In this document: piece by piece, positions 46,620 through 55,900 of the stretch
Numbering within the stretch: position 1 is the stretch's first letter
How the letters are laid out: every line of letters begins with the position of its first letter
Source of the DNA: Halomonas lysinitropha
GTDB taxonomy: Bacteria; Pseudomonadota; Gammaproteobacteria; Pseudomonadales; Halomonadaceae
DNA length: 64,000 nucleotides
Reading direction: 5' to 3'
Assembly: GCF_902500215.1 (NCBI RefSeq)
Contig: NZ_CABVOU010000014.1
Location: forward strand, 62,001 to 126,000
Notes under the pieces: model-generated
What the model was told of the DNA's origin: nothing
Databases searched by the model: none
The model's input: only the letters and a program-made list of their open reading frames with translations
Made by a program: the position numbers and the translations under genes

Positions 46620-47441
46620 TCAGCGGGGCAGGACGCCCTCCTCACGCAGCAGCTTGAAGATCGCTTCCGCGGCCTGCTCGCTGCTGACGCCCTCCAGCAC
46701 CTGTCCACTGCCTCCCTCTGCCTTGGCGGCGGCCGCCTTGAAACGATCCCTTGCCGAGGCCGACTTGACGATCTTCAGGCGCTTGGGCCGTTTCCGGGCC
46801 GGCACCATCGGCCATTCGGCCAGCTCAAGATCGAGTTCGGCGGCCACCGGGGTGGCCTCGAGCTCGGCCCGGCGGGCCGGGCCGAACGCACTCTGGCGTG
46901 CCGCCGGAGCCGCCGCGTCGACGCTGACGATGGCGGGCAGGCGCACCTTCAGGCGCCGGCGCTGGCCACGGGGCAGGGCCTGGAGCAGCGTCGCCACACC
47001 GTTCTCTACCTTCTCCACCGCTGCTAGACCGTTGACCAGGGGCCAGCCAAGATGCTCGGCCAGGGCATAGGGCAGCAGCCCGGACCCTTCGCCCCGTTCC
47101 GCTCTGGCGCCGGTGATCACCAGCTGCGGCGGTGCCGCGGCCAAGTGCTCGGCCAGGGCCGGAATGGCATCAGCCCCCTCTGCCTGTTCCAGCAGCGTCA
47201 GGCTGTCCAGCCCCGTGCCCGCGGTCATGCCTAAGTAACCGCGCAGGGCCGATTCGCTCTCCTCGCGGTGCGGGCCGGCGTGCAGCAAGCCGATCCGTGA
47301 GCCGGGCAGCCGGGCCTCCAGACCCAGGGCCAGCTCCAGGCCTCGGGCATCCTGGTCGGCACGGCGGGCACGCCCGGTGATGGGGTGACGCCCCACCGAG
47401 ACCAGTACGACTACCTCGACTCCCTGCTCCTCAGGCCGCAT
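46620..47441 (-). CDS. etfB: Electron transfer flavoprotein beta subunit
   Basis: A 273-residue FixA/EtfB-type protein. The N-terminal VVVLVSVGRHPITG, RRADQDARGLELALGLE, and the adenine-site sequence around GTGLDSLTLLEQAEG and the LPAIVSVD motif are typical. Its partner EtfA overlaps by 11 bp. Together they take electrons from dimethylglycine oxidation by DgcA/DgcB to the quinone pool. The sequence is more divergent than housekeeping EtfB, as expected for a dedicated pair. Confidence 0.85.
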   Translation of the reverse strand: MRPEEQGVEVVVLVSVGRHPITGRARRADQDARGLELALGLEARLPGSRIGLLHAGPHREESESALRGYLGMTAGTGLDSLTLLEQAEGADAIPALAEHLAAAPPQLVITGARAERGEGSGLLPYALAEHLGWPLVNGLAAVEKVENGVATLLQALPRGQRRRLKVRLPAIVSVDAAAPAARQSAFGPARRAELEATPVAAELDLELAEWPMVPARKRPKRLKIVKSASARDRFKAAAAKAEGGSGQVLEGVSSEQAAEAIFKLLREEGVLPR

Positions 47442-48702
47442 CGCGCTGCCCTCCTCGCTGCTGTTCCACCTTGGCGACCAGGGCGGAGAGAATCTCGCCG
47501 GCGTCGCCGATCACCGCCAGGTCGGCACGCTTGATCATGTCGCACCCGGGATCCATGTTGATGGCCACCACCTTGTCGCAGCTCTGGATGCCCTGCAGGT
47601 GCTGAATGGCCCCCGAGATACCCGCCGCCAGATACACCCTGGCGGTGACCCAGGTGCCGGTAGCGCCCACCTGACGATCGCGGGCCATGAAGCCATCGTC
47701 CACCGCCACACGCGAGGCGCCTTCCGTCGCCCCGAGCACCTTGGCGGCATGATGGAAGGCGTCCCAGTCCTTGACGCCATTGCCCCCCGACAGGATGAAC
47801 TCTGCCTCGGCCAGCGCCACGCCGGCGGGGTCCACCGCCACCTGCCCCAGATCCTCGATGCGCGACAGGGCGCGAGGAACCGCGGCCATCAGACTCAGCG
47901 GCTCGGCGGCGTGACGGGTCTCGTCCACCGGCTCGGCGCACTCGGAGAGGGCGAGGGCGACGCGCGGCAGGGGACGCTGGATATCCAGGCTCTCCGCGGC
48001 ACCACGGGCCGTGCAGCGCCAGCCCAGCGCCGCCTCGCCATCGCCCTCGACCTGCCAGACCCCGGTGGCGGGGCGCTCACCCAGGCGCAACGCCAGACGC
48101 CGCCCCAGGTCGGCACCGCCCAGGGGCGAGTCGGGGAGCAGCCAGTGGCGTGGCGCCAGCTCCCTCTCCACGGCCATCAGTGCCGCCAGGCGTGCCTCGG
48201 GAGCGAAGCCGGCATAGGCCTCATCGCCGAAATGCAGCACCCGATCGATTCCCGCCTCCCCAAAGGAATCTTCCTTATGTTCGCCGAATACCACGGCCAG
48301 TACGGCACCGGGATGGTCGGGGTCGGCATCGGCCAGACGCCGGGCCAGTCCCAGCAGGTCCTTGTCATGACTGGAGAGGCGCCCGCCAGAGAGTTCCGGC
48401 ACCACCGCCACCAGGAAGGCCGGGGCCTCGATGGTCACGATGCGACGCCTATCCAGGGCTGCCTGGTGGGCCGCACCCGAGACTCTGCCGCCCTGCTGGG
48501 CGCCACTGCGGTCGATGCGCTTGACGCCATTGGGTCCCATGAAGCCGATGGCGTGGGGGTTCTTGCGCATGACCCCCTGGGGACCCAGCCATTCGCTGGT
48601 GGCCCCACCGCCCTGCTCGGCAAGTGCTCTGGCATGCTCGGGATGCAGGCGGTTGCGAGCGACCCACTCGCGGCGTGGATCACGGCGGCGAATCTCATCC
48701 AT
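47431..48702 (-). CDS. etfA: Electron transfer flavoprotein alpha subunit
   Basis: A 423-residue EtfA. The N-terminal region is unusually long (about 100 residues, Arg-rich), then a canonical FAD domain: VAVDDGFMARDRQVGATGTWV, YLAAGISGAIQHLQGIQSCDKVVAINMDP. The start at 48702 has GGAGGTGAG and the ATG shares its A/T with the dgcB stop (TGATG). A longer upstream reading is not used. The acceptor of DgcA/B electrons; the N-terminal extension may dock to DgcB. That last point is a guess. Confidence 0.88.
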   Translation of the reverse strand: MDEIRRRDPRREWVARNRLHPEHARALAEQGGGATSEWLGPQGVMRKNPHAIGFMGPNGVKRIDRSGAQQGGRVSGAAHQAALDRRRIVTIEAPAFLVAVVPELSGGRLSSHDKDLLGLARRLADADPDHPGAVLAVVFGEHKEDSFGEAGIDRVLHFGDEAYAGFAPEARLAALMAVERELAPRHWLLPDSPLGGADLGRRLALRLGERPATGVWQVEGDGEAALGWRCTARGAAESLDIQRPLPRVALALSECAEPVDETRHAAEPLSLMAAVPRALSRIEDLGQVAVDPAGVALAEAEFILSGGNGVKDWDAFHHAAKVLGATEGASRVAVDDGFMARDRQVGATGTWVTARVYLAAGISGAIQHLQGIQSCDKVVAINMDPGCDMIKRADLAVIGDAGEILSALVAKVEQQRGGQRDAA

Positions 48703-50666
48703 CAGCTCACCTCCTCTAACTGGGGTTGGCGGGATAGAGAGGCGGCCTGGGCAGCAGGACGCACCACAAGGGCATCGGCCACCAGCTCGGCGATATCGCG
48801 CACCTCGGCAGTGGCGTCGACGACGCCCTCCAGCATGGCGGTGCACTGGGGACAGCCCACCGCCACCAGCGCGGCGCCGCTCTCCTTGACGTCGTCCATG
48901 CGCATATCGGGAATGCGCCGCTCACCGGGAATGTCGGTGATCGGCGCGCCACCGCCGCCGCCGCAGCAGCGCGAACGGAAGCCGGAGCGTTGCATCTCGT
49001 TGAGCTCGATGCCCAGCGCCTCGAGGACCCGGCGCGGCGCTTCGTACTCGCCGTTGTAGCGGCCCAGGTAGCAGGGGTCGTGATAGGTCACGCTGCCGCC
49101 CTTCCAGGGTGAGAACGCCAGCCGACCCGCGTCGTGGAGCTCGGCGATATAGGTACTGTGGTGGCGAACGTCGTAGACGCCGCCTAGCTCACCGTACTCG
49201 TTGCCCAGCACATGGAAGCTGTGCGGGTCGCAGGTCACGATCTGCTGGAAGCGATACTTGTCCAGGGTCGCGATATTGCGCTTGGCCAGGGACTGGAAGG
49301 TCGCCTCGTCGCCCAGACGCCTGGCCACGTCGCCGCTGTCGCGTTCCTCGTGGCCAAGTACCGCGAAATCTACCTCTGCCGCGCGCAGCACCTTGACCAG
49401 CGCACGCAGCGTGCGCTGGTTGCGCATGTCGAAGGCGCCATCGCCTAGCCACAGCAGGACGTCGACCTGTTGCAGGTCGGACATCAACGGCAGGTTGAGG
49501 TCGGCGGCCCAGTTCATGCGAGAACCGGGGGCAAAACCGCCGGGATTGTCGGTGGCGATCAGGTTATCGAGCACCTCGGGGGCCTTGTTGGGCGTCTCGC
49601 CGCGCTCCAGGGTCAGGAAACGTCGCATGTCGACGATGGCGTCCACGTGCTCGATCATCATCGGGCACTCCTCCACGCAGGCGCGGCAGGTGGTGCAGGA
49701 CCAGAGAGTGTCGGCATCCACCAGCGCCTTGCCGCCGCGGCCCACGATCGGGCCATGGGGAGAGCCGTGATGTTCGCCGACCGGCTTGCCGGGATAAGGA
49801 GAGCCCGCATAGGCGGCGTCGCTGCCTCCGGCGAGGCCCACCACCATGTCCTGGATCAGCTTCTTGGGGTTGAGCGGCTGGCCAGCGGCGAAGGCCGGAC
49901 ACACCGCCTCGCAGCGACCACACTGCACGCAGGCGTCGAAGCCCAGCAGCTGGTTCCAGGTGAAATCGGCAGGCTTCTCGACGCCCAGCGGCGCCGCCTC
50001 ATTCTCCAGGTCCAGCGCCTTGAGGCCGGTGGAACGATTGCCCTCACCGAAGCGCTCGGCGCGGCGGTGAAAGGCCAAATGCAGAGCGCCGGCAAAGGCA
50101 TGCTTCATGGGGCCGCCCCAGGTCATGCCGACCACCATTTCGGCCAGGCCCCAGGCCACCACCGCGGCCAACAGCAGTGCCAGCAGCCAGTGGCCCGCGT
50201 CAGACGGCAGCAGGCCGACCGTCGGCAGGGTGATAAGAAAGACACCCAGGGAGAAAGCCATCAAGCTCTTCGGCAGGCGCATCCAGGGGCCCCTGGAGAG
50301 CCGGGCAGGTGGATGGCGACGACGCCGAGCCACGAAGAGGCTGCCCACGAACATGCAGGCGCTGGCTGCCAGCAGCAGCCAGCCCAGAATTCCCTGCGCC
50401 AGGTCCAGGCCATGCACCAGGATCATCAACACGGCGGCGGCCACGAAGCCGCCGGCAGTGGCCACGTGGGTGTTGGAGATGACCTTGTCGCGCCCCACCA
50501 CATGGTGCAGATCCACCAGATAGCGACGCGGCAAGGCGGCCAGCCCCTTGAAGAGCGGCACGACAGAAGGACGCCCTTGACGCCACAGGCGGATACGCCG
50601 CCAGGCGCCGATCACCGCCAGGCCCAGGGCAGCGAAGATCAAAATCGGTAGCAAGGTCTCGAGCAT
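48702..50666 (-). CDS. dgcB: Dimethylglycine demethylase subunit DgcB (Fe-S, membrane)
   Basis: A 654-residue membrane Fe-S protein. An N-terminal membrane region of about 6 segments (residues 1-190) is followed by two 4Fe-4S motifs (CVQCGRCEAVCPAFA and CTTCRACVEECPM) and two CCG-type domains (PCYLGRYNGEY and SRCCGGGGGAPI). This is the heterodisulfide-reductase-like layout that carries electrons from DgcA. It follows dgcA with 80 bp between, filled by a hairpin, and overlaps etfA by 1 bp. The start has GAGGAAG upstream. Confidence 0.94.
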   Translation of the reverse strand: MLETLLPILIFAALGLAVIGAWRRIRLWRQGRPSVVPLFKGLAALPRRYLVDLHHVVGRDKVISNTHVATAGGFVAAAVLMILVHGLDLAQGILGWLLLAASACMFVGSLFVARRRRHPPARLSRGPWMRLPKSLMAFSLGVFLITLPTVGLLPSDAGHWLLALLLAAVVAWGLAEMVVGMTWGGPMKHAFAGALHLAFHRRAERFGEGNRSTGLKALDLENEAAPLGVEKPADFTWNQLLGFDACVQCGRCEAVCPAFAAGQPLNPKKLIQDMVVGLAGGSDAAYAGSPYPGKPVGEHHGSPHGPIVGRGGKALVDADTLWSCTTCRACVEECPMMIEHVDAIVDMRRFLTLERGETPNKAPEVLDNLIATDNPGGFAPGSRMNWAADLNLPLMSDLQQVDVLLWLGDGAFDMRNQRTLRALVKVLRAAEVDFAVLGHEERDSGDVARRLGDEATFQSLAKRNIATLDKYRFQQIVTCDPHSFHVLGNEYGELGGVYDVRHHSTYIAELHDAGRLAFSPWKGGSVTYHDPCYLGRYNGEYEAPRRVLEALGIELNEMQRSGFRSRCCGGGGGAPITDIPGERRIPDMRMDDVKESGAALVAVGCPQCTAMLEGVVDATAEVRDIAELVADALVVRPAAQAASLSRQPQLEEVS

Positions 50667-50685
50667 CTCGGCTTCCTCGATGAGG

Positions 50686-50742
50686 AGCCGTAAGCCTTAA
50701 GCGGTAAGTTACTCGCACACTTACAGCTTCCGGCTTACAGCT
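50686..50742 (-). repeat. Imperfect inverted repeat between dgcA and dgcB
   Basis: A 57-bp hairpin. The outer arm AGCCGTAAGCC (50686-50696) pairs with GGCTTACAGCT (50732-50742) with one mismatch, and an inner arm AGCGGTAAG (50700-50708) pairs with CTTACAGCT (50720-50728). The minus-strand form AGCTGTAAG occurs twice, 14 bp apart. It looks like a small dispersed palindromic element that could fix the 3' end of dgcA message. Not a clear terminator. Confidence 0.55.
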
Positions 50743-50746
50743 GGGT

Positions 50747-52819
50747 TTAAAAGTCCTTGCAGATCCGCAGGGCGTCGTAGATCGCCGCATGGGTATTGCG
50801 CGGCGCCGTGCAGTCGCCCAGGCGGAACAGCAGGAAGCCGTCACCCTCCTCGCTCAGGCAGGGTTGGGGCTGGATGGCGTAGAGCGCCTCCAGATCCACC
50901 TGGCCCCTGTTGCGGGACTGCGACTTGAGGGCGTAGTAGAGGGCCTCGTCGGGACGCACGCCGTTCTCGACCACCACCTGATCGACCACCCGCTCCTCCA
51001 GGGCGCCGGTGTACTCGTTCTCGAGCACCGCCACCAGGCTGCCCCCTTCCCGATAGACCTTATGCAGCGCGAGGTCGGAGGTCATGATCACCTCCTTCTC
51101 GTAGAGGCTACGGTAGTAGGTGGGGAAGGTCGTACCGCCCACGGCTGCCCCTGGCTTGATGTCGTCGGTGACGATCTCCACCTTGGCGCCCTTGTCGGCC
51201 AGATAGTCCGCCGCCGAGACGCCGGAGAATTCGCAGATGGCATCGAAGATCAGCACATTCTTGCCCGGTGCCACCCTGCCCGAGAGCACGTCCCAGGTGC
51301 TGACCACCAGGCTCTCCGCGGCATCGTCCGAATACCCCCACGCCGGGACCTGGCTCAGGAAGGGCTGGCCGCCGGTGGCGAGCACCACGATATCCGGGCG
51401 CAGGTCGAGCAGGGTCGCCTCGTCCGCACGGGTGCCCAGGCGCAGATCCACATTCAACCGTGCCAGTTCCAGCTGGTACCAGCGGGTGATACCGGCGATC
51501 TGGTCGCGCTGCGGGGCCTGGGCGGCGATGGTGATCTGGCCGCCCAGCGCCTCCGCGGCCTCGAACAGGGTGACGTCATGGCCACGCTCGGCAGCAACGC
51601 GAGCCGCCTCCATGCCGCCGGGGCCACCGCCGACCACCACCACCTTGCGCTTGAGGCCTTCGCTCTTCTCGATGATATGGGGCAGGCCCATGTACTCCCG
51701 AGAGGTGGCGGCGTTCTGGATGCACAGCACGTCCAGGCCCTGGTACTGGCGGTCGATGCAGTAGTTGGCGCCGACGCACTGCTTGATCTGATCGACCTGG
51801 CCCATCTTGATCTTGGCGATCAGGTGGGGGTCGGCAATCTGCGCCCGGGTCATGCCGACCAGGTCCACGTAGCCGCCCTCGAGGATACGCTGGGCCTGGT
51901 TGGGATCTTTGATGTTCTGAGCGTGGATCACCGGCACGCTGACCATTTCCTTGATGCCCGCCGCCAGATGCAGGAAGGGCTCCGGCGGGTAGGACATGTT
52001 GGGGATGACGTTGGCCAGCGTGTTGTGGGTATCGCAGCCGGAGCCGACCACACCGAAGAAGTCCACCTGACCGGTGGCATCGTAGTAGGCGGCGATCTGC
52101 TTCATGTCATCGTGAGAAAGGCCGTCCGGGTGGAATTCGTCGCCACAGATGCGCATGCCGACCGCGAAGTCGTCACCCACTTCGGCACGCACCGCCTTGA
52201 GCACTTCCATGCCGAAACGCATGCGGTTCTCGAAGCTTCCGCCCCACTGATCCTCGCGCTTGTTGACCCGCGGACTCCAGAACTGGTCGATCAGGTGCTG
52301 ATGCACGGCGGAGAGTTCGACACCGTCGAGGCCCCCCTCCTTGGCCCGACGCGCGGCCTGGGCAAAGTCACCGATGATGCGCCAGATCTCCTCCTCTTCG
52401 ATGGTCTTGCAGGTGGAGCGGTGCACAGGCTCGCGGATGCCCGAGGGCGACAGCAAGGTCGTCCAGTCGAAGCCATCCCACCGTGAACGGCGCCCCATGT
52501 GGGTAATCTGGATCATGATCTTGCCGCCGTGCTTGTGGACGGCATCCGCCAGGTTCTGGAAGTGCGGGATGATGCGGTCGGTGGCGAGATTGACCGAGCT
52601 CCACCAGCCCTGTGGGCTGTCGATGGAAACCACCGAGGACCCCCCACAGATACAGAGGCCACAGCCGCCTTTGGCCTTCTCCTCGTAGTACCTGACGTAG
52701 CGCTCAGTGGTCATGCCCCCGTCGGTGGCATGCACCTCGGCGTGGGCGGTGCTGACGACCCGATTACGGATGGTGAGCTTGCCGATCTCGATCGGCTGGA
52801 AGATCGCATCGAATGCCAT
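50747..52819 (-). CDS. dgcA: Dimethylglycine demethylase subunit DgcA
   Basis: A 690-residue NADH:flavin oxidoreductase/trimethylamine dehydrogenase-type flavoprotein that demethylates dimethylglycine. FMN barrel residues 1-330 (VSTAHAEV, QITHMGRRSRWDG, ELSAVHQHLIDQF). The 4Fe-4S region is C348, A351, C354, C366, so the second canonical Cys is Ala. A C-terminal FAD/NAD half follows (VVVVGGGPGGMEAARVAAERG, LVVSTWDVLSG). AGGAGT precedes the ATG. It lies just after a DUF5943-type gene. Confidence 0.93.
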   Translation of the reverse strand: MAFDAIFQPIEIGKLTIRNRVVSTAHAEVHATDGGMTTERYVRYYEEKAKGGCGLCICGGSSVVSIDSPQGWWSSVNLATDRIIPHFQNLADAVHKHGGKIMIQITHMGRRSRWDGFDWTTLLSPSGIREPVHRSTCKTIEEEEIWRIIGDFAQAARRAKEGGLDGVELSAVHQHLIDQFWSPRVNKREDQWGGSFENRMRFGMEVLKAVRAEVGDDFAVGMRICGDEFHPDGLSHDDMKQIAAYYDATGQVDFFGVVGSGCDTHNTLANVIPNMSYPPEPFLHLAAGIKEMVSVPVIHAQNIKDPNQAQRILEGGYVDLVGMTRAQIADPHLIAKIKMGQVDQIKQCVGANYCIDRQYQGLDVLCIQNAATSREYMGLPHIIEKSEGLKRKVVVVGGGPGGMEAARVAAERGHDVTLFEAAEALGGQITIAAQAPQRDQIAGITRWYQLELARLNVDLRLGTRADEATLLDLRPDIVVLATGGQPFLSQVPAWGYSDDAAESLVVSTWDVLSGRVAPGKNVLIFDAICEFSGVSAADYLADKGAKVEIVTDDIKPGAAVGGTTFPTYYRSLYEKEVIMTSDLALHKVYREGGSLVAVLENEYTGALEERVVDQVVVENGVRPDEALYYALKSQSRNRGQVDLEALYAIQPQPCLSEEGDGFLLFRLGDCTAPRNTHAAIYDALRICKDF

Positions 52820-52831
52820 GGTGATGACTCC

Positions 52832-53377
52832 TCAGCCCCGGGGGGTGTCGAGCGGACGGGTGACGAAGCGACCCACGTCGCAGCCTTCCTCGGCGGCGCT
52901 CTGGGTCTGCTCGGCGACGGTGCGCAGCGTGCTTCCCCGCGCAGCGAGAATCTGATCCATGGCACCGGCGAACCAGCCGGTGAACATGTACTCGAGCTTC
53001 CGCCCGACCTTGCCCAGCTGATAGACGAAGGCGCTATGTTCGAGGCGCACCTGGCAGGTGCCGGCCTCCAGATCGATGGCTTCAACGATGAAGTGCCCCC
53101 AGCCGCGCTGGGAGAGACGCCGCATGTAATGTTCGAAGACATCCACGCCCTCGAGCCCATGCAGTTCGGCCTCCTTCTCACACCAGTGCCAGGCGCTCTT
53201 GTAGCCGGCGTGGTAGAGGATCTCGGCGTACTTCTCGGCACCCAGCGCGTCCTCCACGGCCAGATGGTTGTTGATAAAGAAGTGCCGGGGTACGTAGAGC
53301 ATGGGCAGGGCGTCGGTGGTCCAGACGCCGGTCTCGGCGTCCACCTCGATGGGCAGTTCAGGGGCCATCTGTGTCAC
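52832..53377 (-). CDS. DUF5943-type protein of the dimethylglycine cluster
   Basis: A 181-residue protein with the V4R-like layout seen for the gene before dgcA in other betaine degraders. YVPRHFFINNHLAVEDALG, YHAGYKSAWHWCEKEAELHG, and QRGWGHFIVEAID are the typical parts. A GTG at 53377 is chosen as start because GAGGAA lies 8 nt before it; the next ATG (53368) would leave 17 nt. It is 12 bp before dgcA. Function unknown; likely an assembly or regulatory partner of DgcA. Confidence 0.8.
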   Translation of the reverse strand: MTQMAPELPIEVDAETGVWTTDALPMLYVPRHFFINNHLAVEDALGAEKYAEILYHAGYKSAWHWCEKEAELHGLEGVDVFEHYMRRLSQRGWGHFIVEAIDLEAGTCQVRLEHSAFVYQLGKVGRKLEYMFTGWFAGAMDQILAARGSTLRTVAEQTQSAAEEGCDVGRFVTRPLDTPRG

Positions 53378-53588
53378 GGTCGTGTTCCTCGAAATCTTGC
53401 TGATTGTTATGGAGTTGCGAAGCCATCGCCTTTGCCGGCATCGCTCGAGGCTGATCCGGCGGCAGGCCCCGGGGTGCTGGACCATCGAGGAGGCGCTGTG
53501 AATACTTCCCTGTACGCTACCGATTCCTTCCATGGAATCGGACCTCCTCTTCGGCCTGCCCCCGGCGCCCCTCGCTAAGGAGGTATCG

Positions 53589-54566
53589 TCAGGCGCCCCA
53601 GACGTCTTTCAGTACGCGCACCCAGTTTTCGCCCATGATCTTGCGCACCTGCGGCTCGCTGAAGCCGCGGCGCAGCAGCGCCTCGGTGAGGTTGGGGAAC
53701 TCGCCGATGGTGCGGATGCCCTCGGGATTGATGATCTTGCCGAAGCGGGTCAGGCGGCGGGCGTAGCCCTTGTCATGGGTGAGCCACTCGAAGAAGTCCT
53801 GGTCATGGCCCTGGGTAAAGTCGGTACCGATGCCGATGGCATCCTCGCCGACAATGTTCATCACGTATTCGATGGCCTCGACATAGTCATCCACGGTGGC
53901 GTCGATGCCGGCGCGCAGGAAGGGGGTGAACATGGTCACGCCAACAAAGCCGCCGCGATCGGCAATGAACTTGAGTTCGGCATCGGACTTGTTGCGCGGA
54001 TGTTCCTTGAGCCCGGACGGCAGGCAGTGGGAATAGCAGACCGGCTTCTCGGAGGCCTCAATGACTTCCCTCGAGGTGGTCTCGCCGACATGGGAGAGGT
54101 CACACATGATGCCGACGCGATTCATCTCGGCAACGATTTCGCGACCGAAACCGGAAAGTCCACCATCGCGCTCGTAGCAGCCGGTACCCACCAGATTCTG
54201 GGTGTTGTAGCACATCTGCACGATGCCTACGCCAAGCTGCTTGAAGACCTCCACGTAGCCAATCTGGTCCTCGAAGGCGTGGGCGTTCTGGAAGCCATAG
54301 AGGATACCGGTCTTGCCTTCTTCCTTGGCTCGAGTGATGTCGGCAGTCGTGCGCACGGGGCGGACGAGGTCGCTGCACTCGGCCATCAACGCGTTGGATC
54401 TGACAATGTTGTCGACCGTGGCCTGGAATCCTTCCCAGACGGACACCGTGCAATTGGCCGCCGTCAGGCCGCCACGCCGCATGTCCTCGAACAGTTCACG
54501 GTTCCATTTGGCGATGATCAGGCCATCGATGACGATGGCGTCGTCGTGCAGCTCTCTTGGGGTCAT
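53589..54566 (-). CDS. Membrane-dipeptidase family metallo-hydrolase (paralogue 2)
   Basis: A 325-residue dipeptidase-family protein of the kind found beside dgcA in Pseudomonas. DAIVIDGLIIAKWN at the N-terminus, then GFQNAHAFEDQIG, CDLSHVGETTSREV, CYSHCLPSG and AIGIGTDF give the metal and active-site layout. No signal peptide. It is 211 bp before the DUF5943 gene and after the GbdR-like gene. Close relative of the gene at 41088-42080. The role in betaine catabolism is unknown. Confidence 0.9.
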   Translation of the reverse strand: MTPRELHDDAIVIDGLIIAKWNRELFEDMRRGGLTAANCTVSVWEGFQATVDNIVRSNALMAECSDLVRPVRTTADITRAKEEGKTGILYGFQNAHAFEDQIGYVEVFKQLGVGIVQMCYNTQNLVGTGCYERDGGLSGFGREIVAEMNRVGIMCDLSHVGETTSREVIEASEKPVCYSHCLPSGLKEHPRNKSDAELKFIADRGGFVGVTMFTPFLRAGIDATVDDYVEAIEYVMNIVGEDAIGIGTDFTQGHDQDFFEWLTHDKGYARRLTRFGKIINPEGIRTIGEFPNLTEALLRRGFSEPQVRKIMGENWVRVLKDVWGA

Positions 54567-54695
54567 GTGTGCCGCTCCGGGGGTGTATTCGACTTGACGG
54601 CAGCATAGCGCCAGCCCCCGGGGGCTCGGCGCCTGGAAACGACGACGAGAATTCCAAAAACGTCATGACTGTCGCGGGCACGACGCACAGCGAAA

Positions 54696-54724
54696 CCATG
54701 CCGCCCCGTGACGGGGCGGCATGG
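54696..54724 (-). terminator. Strong terminator after the GbdR-like gene
   Basis: A perfect 13-bp stem CCATGCCGCCCCG / CGGGGCGGCATGG with a 3-base loop. On the minus strand it is followed by TTTCG. It lies 36 bp after the regulator stop and before the dipeptidase gene, so it should end the regulator transcript. Confidence 0.8.
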
Positions 54725-54760
54725 TGAGGGGTGGTGCAGAAGAAGCGAGGAAGGTAGCGG

Positions 54761-55900
54761 TCAGGAGCGCAGCAGTACGCTGGCGTAGGTCGGCTCGCCA
54801 CGCGCCTGATCGAGAGCCTTGACTGCCGTGGAGACCGGCTCGGCCGGATAAACCTCGAAAGACAGCAGTTCCAGGTTGGCGCCCACCTGGTCGCATGGCG
54901 CCGGTATAGGCAACCTGACGGGACTCGCGCCCAGCCGTTCGTCTCGAGGGGGCTGGCCGAAGAACTCCCGGTAGCATTTCGAGAAGTGCGGCGTGGAGAC
55001 GAAGCCGCAGGCAGATGCCACCTCGATGATCGATATCGAGGTCTGCTTGAGCAGCTGTCGCGCGCGGGTCAAGCGCAGCTTGAGGTAGTAACGCGACGGC
55101 GAGCAGAGCAGGTACTTCTGGAAAAGCCGCTCCAGCTGGCGACGCGACACGCCGACATAGGCCGCCAGTTCCTCGAGCCCGATGGGCTCCTCGAGGTTGG
55201 ACTCCATCAACGCCACGATTTCCAGCAGCTTGGGCTGGGTCGTACCGAGAATATGCTTGAGTGGGACGCGCTGCTGGTCCTGCTCCCCGCGAACTCGATC
55301 ACAGATGAACATCTCGGAGATGCCCGCCGCGAGTTCGCGGCCATGATCCCGCCCGATCAGCGTGAGCATCATGTCCAGGGGGGCCGTTCCGCCCGAGGCA
55401 GTGGCCCTTTCGCGGTCGATGGAGAACAGCCGGGTCGTCAGCAGCGCGCGGGGAAAAGACTCCCGCATGGCGGCCAGGCATTCCCAGTGGACGCTGGTCT
55501 CGTAGCCGTCCAGCAGCCCCGCCTTGGCCAGCGCCCAGCTACCGGTACAGATCCCCCCCAGCCGACGGGAAAGGCGCGCCTGACCCTGAAGCCAGGTGAC
55601 ATGCTCGCGCTGCACTGCGCGCGCCGGTCCCACCCCGCCACAGACCACCACCATGTCCAGCGCCAGCGGCACCGTGATCGCCGCATCCGGCGTGACCTTG
55701 AGGCCGTCGCTGGCGGAGATCGGTTCGCCATCGAGGCTCAGTGTGAACCAGCGATAAAGCTCCCGACCCGCCAGCTGGTTGGCCATGCGCAAGGGTTCGA
55801 TGGCCGAGGCCAGGGAAAAGAGGGTGAAGTTTTCCAACAGCAGGAAGCCGATGGCCTGGGTGGCGGCCGGCTTCTTGGGCGCCTGGGGAGGGAACGTCAT
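54761..55900 (-). CDS. gbdR: GbdR-like AraC/GlxA-family transcriptional regulator
   Basis: A 379-residue regulator with an N-terminal DJ-1/PfpI-like sensor domain (AIGFLLLENFTLFSLASAIEP) and a C-terminal AraC double helix-turn-helix (LAAYVGVSRRQLERLFQKYL and VASACGFVSTPHFSKCYREFFG). This is the architecture of GbdR, which activates gbc, dgc and sox genes in pseudomonads in response to glycine betaine and dimethylglycine. The start at 55900 has AGGAGT. The neighbour set makes GbdR the best call, but a paralogue (for carnitine, say) cannot be excluded. Confidence 0.85.
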   Translation of the reverse strand: MTFPPQAPKKPAATQAIGFLLLENFTLFSLASAIEPLRMANQLAGRELYRWFTLSLDGEPISASDGLKVTPDAAITVPLALDMVVVCGGVGPARAVQREHVTWLQGQARLSRRLGGICTGSWALAKAGLLDGYETSVHWECLAAMRESFPRALLTTRLFSIDRERATASGGTAPLDMMLTLIGRDHGRELAAGISEMFICDRVRGEQDQQRVPLKHILGTTQPKLLEIVALMESNLEEPIGLEELAAYVGVSRRQLERLFQKYLLCSPSRYYLKLRLTRARQLLKQTSISIIEVASACGFVSTPHFSKCYREFFGQPPRDERLGASPVRLPIPAPCDQVGANLELLSFEVYPAEPVSTAVKALDQARGEPTYASVLLRS

